A stretch of 5,006 nucleotides of DNA from Thermoleophilaceae bacterium. Lineage in GTDB: Bacteria; Actinomycetota; Thermoleophilia; Solirubrobacterales; Thermoleophilaceae. Made by a program: the position numbers and the translations under genes. Positions 1-5,006 of this stretch are shown here, in pieces. The notes under the pieces were generated by a model. That model made no database searches, had not been told where the DNA came from, and saw only the letters and a program-made list of their open reading frames with translations. Within the stretch, counting starts at the first letter, position 1. Each line of letters opens with the position of its first letter. The stretch covers positions 1-5,006 of the forward strand of contig JACCZP010000413.1 in the NCBI GenBank assembly GCA_013695885.1, written 5' to 3'.

Positions 1-189
1 CCCCGCCGCGGCTTTGAGCCGGTCGAGTGCCTGCGGTCCGACGACGCGGAAGCGCCACGGGTTGGTCAGGTTGTGGTTCGGGGCCCACCGGGCGAGCTCG
101 AGCAGCTCGTCGAGCGTCTCGCGATCCACCGGCTCGCGGCCGTAGACCTTGTGCGTCCGGCGCTCGCGGATGGCGGCCTCGACGTCCAT
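1..189 (-). CDS. Nitroreductase-family FMN oxidoreductase, N-terminal part (runs off left edge)
   Basis: Only the first 63 codons are present, read leftwards from the ATG at 189-187; the frame is open to the window edge. The translation starts MDVEAAIRERRTHKVYG and continues with ELARWAPNHNLTNPWRFRVV. This matches the start of the nitroreductase fold: the basic RR(S/T)xR-like stretch at residues 9-14, which in this family contacts the FMN phosphate, a helix ending in ARWAP, and the PWRF strand at about residues 44-47. Family members are homodimeric cytosolic enzymes that use NAD(P)H to reduce nitroaromatics, quinones or flavins, but some have quite different jobs, so the substrate is unknown. 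Upstream of the ATG only a weak G-rich stretch (GGGG, 3 bases before it) could serve as a ribosome binding site. The gene lies downstream of, and codirectional with, the putative lipoprotein gene, 93 bases away, so co-transcription is possible but not shown. Confidence 0.85.
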   Translation of the reverse strand, partial: MDVEAAIRERRTHKVYGREPVDRETLDELLELARWAPNHNLTNPWRFRVVGPQALDRLKAAAG

Positions 190-224
190 GACCCCGGGCG
201 AACCTAGACGACCAACGAGCCGCG

Positions 225-243
225 CGCGCGATCCCGATGCGCG
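225..243. terminator. GC-rich hairpin between two minus-strand genes
   Basis: CGCGC (225-229) can pair with GCGCG (239-243), extended by AT (231-232) with AT (237-238), around a CCCG loop and one bulged G at 230. It lies just after the stop of the putative lipoprotein gene and before the nitroreductase start, as read on the minus strand. There is no T-run after it, so an intrinsic terminator in the E. coli sense is not supported. It could slow transcription or be chance in such GC-rich DNA. The rest of the 190-282 gap shows nothing else I can defend. Confidence 0.2.
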
Positions 244-282
244 AGCCCCGCGGGCGCTGCGGTTCGCGGTGTGAGCGGCGAC

Positions 283-876
283 TCAGCCTGGGCGCAAGCG
301 CACCTCGAAAAGCAGATAGCCGCTGTCGGTTCGAAGCGAGGAGACGGAGATGCTCAGGCGCGTCTCGCGCCCCAGGCGGGGCAGCGGTCGCGCACGCCAG
401 TGCTGGCGCTCCGGGTCCATGGGCGTCGCGTCGGCCGCGTAGCGCAGCCGCCGGGCGCCGGGGATGAGAGGCCTCACGAACACGGTCGCCGCTCCCTCCC
501 CGGTCACGATCGTCAGCGGCTCGCCGGCGCGCACATGCAGTATGTGCGCGGGCCGGCGGCGACGCGGGCTGCAGGGCGGCGCCACCGCTCTGGATTCCGC
601 CGCCCCCGAGGCGGAGCAGTCGAGCACGAGCACGGCCCGCACCGTGCGGCCCCCGGCGCTCACCGCCATCTGCCGCAGGCTCCCTGAGCGGGCGACCTCA
701 GCCGGCACGGGGTCCTCGCCGGCGGCGCCGAAGCGGTAGGCGCAGCCGGTGGCGGCGCCGGTCACCGCGAGGATCGCTATCGCGATCGCCGCCACGGAGG
801 CACTGCGGACGGCAGTGGGACGTCGGGATGCTCTGAGCAAGAGTCCTTTCCGGGGACGAGATCGCTTCACGTGCAC
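283..876 (-). CDS. Hypothetical exported protein, probable lipoprotein
   Basis: I do not recognise this protein. The frame is open back to an ATG at 1038, but that start would run the gene through the divergent control region and over the plus-strand ribosome binding site. I chose the GTG at 876 (about 197 residues); GTG at 870 and TTG at 840, the latter preceded by GGAAAGGA but only 3 bases away, are alternatives. From 876 the protein has an Arg/Lys-rich head, a hydrophobic stretch (SVAAIAIAILAVTGAATG, about residues 27-44) and Cys45. ATGC is an acceptable though not ideal lipobox, so lipid attachment at Cys45 outside the membrane is likely. The rest looks like a small beta-rich domain with segments such as HILHVRAGEPLTIVTGEG and GYLLFEVRL at the C-terminus, plus two further cysteines (about 87 and 102). 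It is transcribed away from the dioxygenase operon and may share its control region. No function can be assigned. Confidence is in it being a real gene. Confidence 0.6.
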   Translation of the reverse strand: MHVKRSRPRKGLLLRASRRPTAVRSASVAAIAIAILAVTGAATGCAYRFGAAGEDPVPAEVARSGSLRQMAVSAGGRTVRAVLVLDCSASGAAESRAVAPPCSPRRRRPAHILHVRAGEPLTIVTGEGAATVFVRPLIPGARRLRYAADATPMDPERQHWRARPLPRLGRETRLSISVSSLRTDSGYLLFEVRLRPG

Positions 877-946
877 TATGCCGATCCCGACGAATCCATC
901 ACGCCACGGACGGAGATCGCGCTTCGGCTCGCTCGCCCTATCGACC

Positions 947-988
947 TTACTCCGGGTAACCTTCCGCAGCTGCGGGTACCGTGCCCGC
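947..988. promoter_or_regulatory. Cluster of dyads in the divergent control region (operator-like)
   Basis: Between the two divergent genes lie three short symmetric elements side by side: TTAC-5 bases-GTAA (947-959), a perfect 12-base palindrome CCGCAGCTGCGG (964-975), and GCGGG-7 bases-CCCGC (972-988), which overlaps the second. Such clustering upstream of a start is what a binding site for a dimeric regulator looks like. A possible -10 hexamer of the TAnnnT type (TACCGT, 977-982) overlaps the third element, but no convincing -35 sits at the right distance, so I do not call a promoter. In very GC-rich DNA short dyads arise easily, and no regulator gene is present in the window. Confidence 0.3.
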
Positions 989-1009
989 GTCCTCGTCCCC
1001 GGAGAGCCT

Positions 1010-1022
1010 GAGGTCACGCGTG
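1010..1022 (+). promoter_or_regulatory. Strong ribosome binding site and GTG start, out of frame with the dioxygenase ORF
   Basis: GAGGT (1010-1014) is followed after 5 bases by GTG (1020-1022). This is the best Shine-Dalgarno/start pair near the dioxygenase gene. The GTG reads VSRPFPTAPFMPCS, while the dioxygenase is read in another frame that is closed by TAG at 1025-1027. One added base within about 1031-1036 (CTTCCC) would turn the reading into VSRPFPNRALHAVFGR and run straight into the long ORF, giving a 646-residue protein. The site is therefore probably the original start of the dioxygenase gene. Confidence 0.55.
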
Positions 1023-1054
1023 AGTAGACCCTTCCCAACCGCGCCCTTCATGCC

Positions 1055-2959
1055 GTGTTCGGCCGCATCAACCGGCGGAGGCAGTGGCACGAGCTGCCGT
1101 TCCCGATCTCGCTGCTGAACCTGCTGTCGCTGCGGCTCGACCTGCGCGACAAGAACCTCTTCGACTCGAGCGAGAAGATCCAGGAGCACGGCACCGAGGA
1201 GCCGCCGGCCGAGGCGCGCACCGCCCGTACGCCCGAGGGCCTCTGGAACGACCTGAACGACCCGGAGATGGGGTCGAGCGGAAGCTCGTTAAGCCGCAAC
1301 ATCGATCCCCGACGGGTCCGGCCGGAGAAGCCGCCGCGGCTGTACGACCCCAGCCCGCGCAAGGTCTCCCTCGAGCTCATGACCCGGGACGAGTTCAAGC
1401 CTGCCACGACCCTCAACGTGCTCGCGGCGGCCTGGATCCAGTTCGAGAACCACAACTGGTTCTTCCACGGGCGCGGCGAGCCGGACCAGGTGCTCGAGGT
1501 GCCGCTCGAGCCCGGCGACGCCTGGCCCGAGGGCGACCCGATGTACATCCGGCGCACGGTCTCGGTCCCTGCGCACCACGGCGGCGCGAGCGGTGATCGC
1601 AGCGGCAGCGCCGGCTCGAGCGCCGGGCGGAACGGCGGCGGTCAGTCCCAGGCGAACGGCAACGGGTCGATCGACTACGGCAACACCGAGACGCACTGGT
1701 GGGACGCCTCGCAGCTCTACGGCTCGAGCCAGGAGCGCCAGAACACGGTGCGCTCCTTCAAGGACGGCAAGCTCGTGCTCGGCGAGGACGGACGGCTGCC
1801 CGACGACCCCGAGCAGTCGGGCGTCGATCTGACCGGCTTCAACGAGAACTGGTGGTTCGGGCTCTCCTGCCTGCACTCCCTGTTCGCCAAGGAGCACAAC
1901 GCGATCTGCGACGTGCTGAAGAGGGAGAACCCGCGCTGGACCGACCAGCGGCTGTTCGACACCGCATGGCTCATCAACTCCGCGCTGATGGCGAAGATCC
2001 ACACCGTCGAGTGGACGCCGGGGATCGTCAACAACCCGGCGCTCTGGGCGGCGATGAACGCCAACTGGTCGGGCGTGCTCGGCCAGACCATCAAGAACGC
2101 GTTCGGCCGCCTCGGCGACTCCGAGCTCTACAGCGGGATCATGGGCTCGCCGCAGGAGCACCACGGCGCGCGCTTCCAGCTGACCGAGGAGTTCGTATCG
2201 GTCTACCGGATGCACCCTCTCATCCCCGACGACTGGCGGCTCTACTCCGTGGCGTCGGGGCAGCTGCTCGACGAGCGCGAGTTCGTAGAGCTCCAGGGGG
2301 CCAACACCCGCCCGTTCATGGACGGGTTCGACATGGGCGACCTGATCTACTCGATGGGCGTCGAGCACCCGGGCGCCATCACCCTCCACAACTACCCGAA
2401 GGCCCTCCAGGAGCACCGGCGCATCGACGGAGAGCTGATGGATCTCGCGACCATGGACATCATCCGAGACCGTGAACGCGGCGTGCCCCGCTACAACGAC
2501 TTCCGCGAGGAGATGCGGATGCCGCGGGTGCGCTCCTTCGACGAGCTCACTCCTAACAAGCAGTGGGCCGAGCAGATCCGCCGTGTCTACGGCAACGACA
2601 TCGACAAGGTGGATCTCCAGGTGGAGATGTACGCGGAGCCGCTGCCGCCCGGGTTCGGCTTCTCGGACACCGCGTTCCGGGTCTTCATCCTCATGGCCTC
2701 GCGCCGCCTGAAGAGCGACCGCTTCTTCACCACGGACTTCCGACCGGAGGTCTACACCAAGACCGGCATCGACTGGGTGAACAACACGAAGATGAAGGAT
2801 GTGCTGCTGCGCCACCACCCCGAGCTGACGCCCGCCCTCGAGGGCATGCCGAACGCGTTCCTGCCGTGGCACCGCGTCGGCGACGGCGAGAGCCCTGACG
2901 GCAAGCTCGGCAAGCGCCTCGCGGGCACGCGGCGGGCGCTCTCGGCCATCGGCTCGTGA
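1055..2959 (+). CDS. Alpha-dioxygenase/animal-type haem peroxidase, probable fatty-acid dioxygenase
   Basis: The 634-residue protein has the order of motifs of the alpha-dioxygenase/cyclooxygenase branch of animal haem peroxidases. WIQFENHNWFFH (127-138) carries the distal His133. THWWDAS (213-219) matches the Ca-binding T-x-W-x-D-x-S loop. LHSLFAKEHNAICD (273-286) is the REHN-like helix, with Lys279 where myeloperoxidase has Arg. YRMH (384-387) gives the radical Tyr384 and the proximal haem ligand His387, as in Tyr-x-x-His of cyclooxygenase and plant alpha-dioxygenase. RDRERGVPRYNDFR (471-484) and ILMASRRLKSDRFF (545-558), with Arg550/551, complete the core. Such enzymes add O2 to fatty acids to give hydroperoxides; substrate and position of attack cannot be read here. 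No signal peptide is seen, so it is probably cytosolic or membrane-associated. A Gly/Ser-rich stretch (about 173-205) looks like an insertion or disordered loop. The GTG at 1055 has no ribosome binding site; the true start was probably GTG 1020 in another frame. The P450 gene overlaps its stop by four bases. Confidence 0.88.
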   Translation: MFGRINRRRQWHELPFPISLLNLLSLRLDLRDKNLFDSSEKIQEHGTEEPPAEARTARTPEGLWNDLNDPEMGSSGSSLSRNIDPRRVRPEKPPRLYDPSPRKVSLELMTRDEFKPATTLNVLAAAWIQFENHNWFFHGRGEPDQVLEVPLEPGDAWPEGDPMYIRRTVSVPAHHGGASGDRSGSAGSSAGRNGGGQSQANGNGSIDYGNTETHWWDASQLYGSSQERQNTVRSFKDGKLVLGEDGRLPDDPEQSGVDLTGFNENWWFGLSCLHSLFAKEHNAICDVLKRENPRWTDQRLFDTAWLINSALMAKIHTVEWTPGIVNNPALWAAMNANWSGVLGQTIKNAFGRLGDSELYSGIMGSPQEHHGARFQLTEEFVSVYRMHPLIPDDWRLYSVASGQLLDEREFVELQGANTRPFMDGFDMGDLIYSMGVEHPGAITLHNYPKALQEHRRIDGELMDLATMDIIRDRERGVPRYNDFREEMRMPRVRSFDELTPNKQWAEQIRRVYGNDIDKVDLQVEMYAEPLPPGFGFSDTAFRVFILMASRRLKSDRFFTTDFRPEVYTKTGIDWVNNTKMKDVLLRHHPELTPALEGMPNAFLPWHRVGDGESPDGKLGKRLAGTRRALSAIGS

Positions 2960-4314
2960 GCGCCGGCGGCGCGGACGGGCGGGAGGCCGGACTCCCCGAG
3001 GCCTCGCTCGTCGAGAGCGTCGGGGTGGCGCTCACCGGCCTGCTGCCCACGATCGCGCGGGGGCTGTTCGCTCCGCGGCCGGTGGTCAGCCGCGTCCTGG
3101 GTGCGCTCGACATCGATCGGCGGGCCATCTCGGCGCTCTCCTCGCTGCGTCGGGAGCGAGGAGGAGAAGGCGCCCGCCTGTTCGGCGGCCGGCTGGTGGT
3201 GCTATGGGGCACCCAGGCCATCCGCGAGGTGCTCGACCGCTCCGCCGGCCCCTACGCCGCCGACGCCGGCGCCAAGGGCAAGGGCATGAGCCACTTCCAG
3301 CCCGACGCCCTGACCATCTCGCGCGGGGCGCAGTGGCGCGACCGCCGCGTGTTCAACGAGTCGGTGCTCGCCGCCTCCGAGCGGGTGCACCCCATGGCCG
3401 AGCGGTTCCTGGCGGTCGTCGGCGAGGAGGTCGAGCGGCTGCGAATCGGCCGCGAGCTGGACTGGGACGAGTGGGAGGGCCTGTTCGACCGGGTGACCCT
3501 GCGGGTGATCTTCGGCGACCGCGCCCGCGAGGACCAGAAGCTGACGCAGGGGCTGAAGGACCTCATGGCCGAGGCCAACCGGCTCGTGGGCCTCAGCAAG
3601 GGCGGGACGTACTTCGACTTCTACGGCCGGCTCGAGGGCTACCTGATCGACCCCGAGCCGGGCAGCCTGGTGGCCCGCTTCGCCGACGCCCCGCAGACCG
3701 ACGACACCCGCGTGGCCCACCAGATCCCGCACTGGATATTCGCGATGCGGGGCACGCTCGGCACGATCACCTACCGCACGCTCGTGGCCATCGTCGCGGA
3801 CCCCGACGTGGAGCGCCGCGTACGGGAGGAGCTCGCCGACGCGGATCTCTCCGCGCCCTCCGCTCTCAACCGCCTCGACTACCTCGAGGGCTGCCTGCAG
3901 GAGGGCATGCGCCTGTGGCCGACCACTCCGCTGCTGGCCCGGGAGACCACCGAGGAGGTCACACTCGCCGGCGAGCGGATCGACGAGGGCGCGCAGGTCG
4001 TGATCCTCAACACCTTCAATCACCGCGACGGCGAGACCGTGCCCCGCGCCGATGAGCTCTGGCCCGAGCGCTGGACGGGCGGCGACCCGGACCCCTACCG
4101 GTTCAACCACCTGAGCCACGGGAGCCAGGACTGCCCGGGGGGACCGCTCGTGTCGCTGCTCGGCAAGGCGGTACTGACGCGGGTGATCGAGCGCTACGCG
4201 CTGACGCTGCTAGAGCCGGACCTGCCTGCCGGCGAGCCGCTGCCGCTCACGCTCGATCCTGTGGACGTGCGCCTCGGGGTTGCCGAGATCGAGTCGACCG
4301 GGGGCGAGGTCTAG
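2956..4314 (+). CDS. Cytochrome P450 paired with the dioxygenase; atypical helix I
   Basis: This complete P450 has 452 residues. W127xxxR131 in SRGAQWRDRRVF is the helix C haem-propionate motif. E316xxR319 (QEGMRLWP) is the helix K motif, PERW (370-373) the following meander, and LSHGSQDCPGG (386-396) the haem loop with thiolate Cys393. Two departures stand out. The loop has Leu386 in place of the usual Phe and Gln391 in place of the usual His/Arg. Helix I reads WIFAMRGTLGTITYR (260-274), with Gly266 where the acid of the (A/G)Gx(D/E)T(T/S) motif belongs and Leu268 for the second Thr/Ser. Loss of that pair is known in P450s that rearrange or use peroxides rather than activate O2 with a reductase. 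No membrane anchor or fused reductase is seen. The GTG start overlaps the dioxygenase stop as GTGA and has no clear ribosome binding site, so translational coupling is likely. It probably acts on the hydroperoxide made by the upstream enzyme (inference); an ordinary monooxygenase remains possible. Confidence 0.9.
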   Translation: MSAGGADGREAGLPEASLVESVGVALTGLLPTIARGLFAPRPVVSRVLGALDIDRRAISALSSLRRERGGEGARLFGGRLVVLWGTQAIREVLDRSAGPYAADAGAKGKGMSHFQPDALTISRGAQWRDRRVFNESVLAASERVHPMAERFLAVVGEEVERLRIGRELDWDEWEGLFDRVTLRVIFGDRAREDQKLTQGLKDLMAEANRLVGLSKGGTYFDFYGRLEGYLIDPEPGSLVARFADAPQTDDTRVAHQIPHWIFAMRGTLGTITYRTLVAIVADPDVERRVREELADADLSAPSALNRLDYLEGCLQEGMRLWPTTPLLARETTEEVTLAGERIDEGAQVVILNTFNHRDGETVPRADELWPERWTGGDPDPYRFNHLSHGSQDCPGGPLVSLLGKAVLTRVIERYALTLLEPDLPAGEPLPLTLDPVDVRLGVAEIESTGGEV

Positions 4315-4390
4315 ATGCCGAGCTCCCGCATCTGCTGAACCGACCCCGCGTGACCTCGGTCGCCCGCACCTTCGCGCAGTAGAGGTAGCC

Positions 4391-4411
4391 TTCCGGTGGC
4401 GTACGCCGGAA
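4391..4411. promoter_or_regulatory. Inverted repeat upstream of the repeat-protein gene
   Basis: TTCCGG (4391-4396) and CCGGAA (4406-4411) form a perfect 6-base inverted repeat around 9 bases, and the spacer contributes to a second perfect palindrome, GGCGTACGCC (4398-4407). It lies 25 bases before the GTG at 4437, in the 122-base gap after the P450 stop. It could be an operator or an RNA hairpin; no T-run follows. TAGCCT (4386-4391) fits a TAnnnT -10 box but has no convincing -35. The earlier part of the gap (4315-4385) holds only a weak CGACC/GGTCG dyad (4341-4362), so no clear terminator for the operon is visible. Confidence 0.3.
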
Positions 4412-4421
4412 CAGCGTCCTC

Positions 4422-4430
4422 GGGGGGAGG
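4422..4430 (+). promoter_or_regulatory. Ribosome binding site deciding the GTG 4437 start
   Basis: GGGGGGAGG ends six bases before the GTG at 4437-4439. It is the strongest purine-rich site in the window in front of a start and picks this frame over the overlapping Arg/Pro-rich and minus-strand frames. Confidence 0.7.
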
Positions 4431-4436
4431 TCCGCA

Positions 4437-5006
4437 GTGCCTGACACCAAAGGCGACCAAGGCGCGAAGGCCGAGGAGGGCGATGGCCGCGCGGCCGAGG
4501 CCGACAGCCCCGCTCAGGAGGACGGGAAGTGGCACATGGTGTCCCGAACGCCGCAGGACACCGGAGCTGCCACGGCTTCCGAGGGCCAGTCAGCGCAACA
4601 GGGCGCTCCTCCCGCCGAGCAGGGCTCCGAGGTCGTCGAGGGCGAGTCCGCGCAGGAGACGGCCCCGCCCGCGGAGAGCGAGGGCGAGCAGCCGGCGACG
4701 CCTCCGCCCACGGAGAGCGAGGGTGAGTCGGCGCCGGAGACGCCCCCATCCGCGGAGAGCGAGGGCGAGTCCGCGCCGGAGACGGCCCCGCCCGCGGAGA
4801 GCGGCGCGGCCGAGGCCGACCGCTCCGCTCAGGAGGACGGGAAGTGGCACATGGTGTCCCGAACGCCGCACGACACCGGAGCTGCCACGGCCTCGGAGGG
4901 CGAGTCCGCGCAACAGGGCGCTCCTCCCGCCGAGCAGGGCTCCGAGCGCACCGAGGTAGTCGAGGGCGAGTCGGCGCAGGAGACGGCCCCGCCCGCGGAG
5001 GGTGAC
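4437..5006 (+). CDS. Acidic Ala/Pro/Glu/Ser-rich repeat protein, unknown function (runs off right edge)
   Basis: The first 190 codons are present and the frame is open to the edge. I do not recognise the family. The protein is acidic, low in complexity and probably disordered, starting VPDTKGDQGAKAEEGDGRAA. It holds a long duplication: residues 19-80 recur as 124-188, each with the only Trp-bearing segment, EDGKWHMVSRTP (28-39 and 133-144). Between them lie about four 14-residue units of the type SEGESAPETAPPAE. There is no signal peptide or membrane segment in this part; a folded or membrane domain may follow outside the window. The frame is supported by the ribosome binding site and by the repeat copies: of nine base differences I count between the long copies, six are at third positions and five are synonymous, and the only length change is 9 bases. 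Overlapping frames give Arg/Pro-rich or minus-strand products without such support. It is separated from the P450 by 122 bases and may be its own unit. Confidence 0.72.
   Translation, partial: MPDTKGDQGAKAEEGDGRAAEADSPAQEDGKWHMVSRTPQDTGAATASEGQSAQQGAPPAEQGSEVVEGESAQETAPPAESEGEQPATPPPTESEGESAPETPPSAESEGESAPETAPPAESGAAEADRSAQEDGKWHMVSRTPHDTGAATASEGESAQQGAPPAEQGSERTEVVEGESAQETAPPAEGD
4491..5000 (+). repeat. Long direct repeat (two copies, 315-base offset) within the acidic protein gene
   Basis: Copy one spans 4491-4676 (186 bases) and copy two 4806-5000 (195 bases). By eye they differ at nine bases plus an in-frame insertion of three codons (Arg-Thr-Glu) in copy two, about 95 percent identical. 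They encode the 62- and 65-residue protein repeats that contain KWHMVSRTP. Such similarity implies recent duplication or ongoing gene conversion, and the array may continue past the window. Confidence 0.9.
4635..4799 (+). repeat. Tandem 42-base (14-residue) repeat units
   Basis: Four consecutive units encode residues 67-80, 81-93, 94-107 and 108-121, with a consensus near SEGESAPETAPPAE; the second is one residue shorter. A further unit occurs at the end of the second long copy (residues 175-188). The units are in frame and degenerate, as expected for a slipping, disordered Pro/Glu/Ala linker. Confidence 0.8.

Noticed and set aside
877..1038. N-terminal extension of the putative lipoprotein to the ATG at 1038
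   Set aside because: It would place 54 Arg-rich residues before the signal sequence and overlap the dioxygenase control region and its ribosome binding site.
1289..2872. Long minus-strand ORF of 527 codons opposite the dioxygenase
   Set aside because: It mirrors the strongly supported dioxygenase frame, shows no recognisable motif, and is rich in Val/Arg/Leu/His as expected for the complement of GC-rich codons.
3202..4119. Long minus-strand ORF opposite the P450
   Set aside because: It is a shadow of the P450 gene; the plus strand carries all P450 motifs in order.
4341..4362. Terminator after the P450 gene (CGACC/GGTCG dyad)
   Set aside because: The stem is only five bases with a 12-base loop and no T-run, so it is no better than chance in this GC content.
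4247..4450. Short minus-strand ORF containing PEGYLYCAKVRATEV
   Set aside because: This stretch looks slightly protein-like, but the frame continues into the end of the P450 gene, has only two cysteines and no clear ribosome binding site. A remnant of a small gene cannot be excluded.
4396..4959. Plus-strand Arg/Pro-rich ORF of 187 codons
   Set aside because: It overlaps the acidic repeat frame, is almost all Arg/Pro/Ala/Ser, has no ribosome binding site, and the repeat differences fit the 4437 frame instead.
4491..5000. Repeat array as CRISPR or mobile element
   Set aside because: The repeats are in-frame protein repeats with continuous coding and no unique spacers, terminal inverted repeats or transposase.

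Overview
The window is very GC-rich, and GTG start codons look likely for most genes whose start is visible. Codon choice and protein families fit a high-GC actinomycete-like bacterium. The resemblance to Thermoleophilia/Solirubrobacterales-type genomes is only an impression; nothing here fixes the taxon.

Layout from left to right. Bases 1-189 (minus) hold the N-terminal 63 codons of a nitroreductase-family flavoprotein. After a 93-base gap, bases 283 to about 876 (minus) encode an unrecognised secreted protein, probably a lipoprotein. Bases 877-1054 are a divergent control region with several dyads and a good ribosome binding site. Bases 1055-2959 (plus) encode a fatty-acid alpha-dioxygenase/animal-peroxidase-type haem protein. 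Bases 2956-4314 (plus) encode a cytochrome P450 whose GTG start overlaps the dioxygenase stop by four bases. After a 122-base gap containing an inverted repeat, a GTG start at 4437 opens a reading frame that runs off the right edge. It encodes a strongly acidic, Ala/Pro/Glu/Ser-rich, internally repeated protein that I do not recognise.

The centre of interest is the dioxygenase-P450 pair. The first protein keeps the distal His, the Tyr-x-x-His pair (radical Tyr plus proximal haem ligand), the Ca-binding T-x-W-x-D-x-S loop and the catalytic Arg region of alpha-dioxygenases and cyclooxygenases. The second is a complete P450 that lacks the usual acid-alcohol pair for O2 activation in helix I, as seen in P450s that rearrange or use peroxides. 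Dioxygenase followed by P450 is the domain order of the fungal Ppo/linoleate diol synthase fusions. The operon can therefore be read as a split bacterial oxylipin synthase: the first enzyme makes a fatty-acid hydroperoxide and the second converts it. This is inference from motifs and gene order.

A second notable point is the 5' end of the dioxygenase gene. The best ribosome binding site and GTG (1010-1022) are in a different frame from the long ORF. A single-base insertion near 1034 would join them into a natural-looking N-terminus, so the gene carries either a real frameshift or a sequence error.
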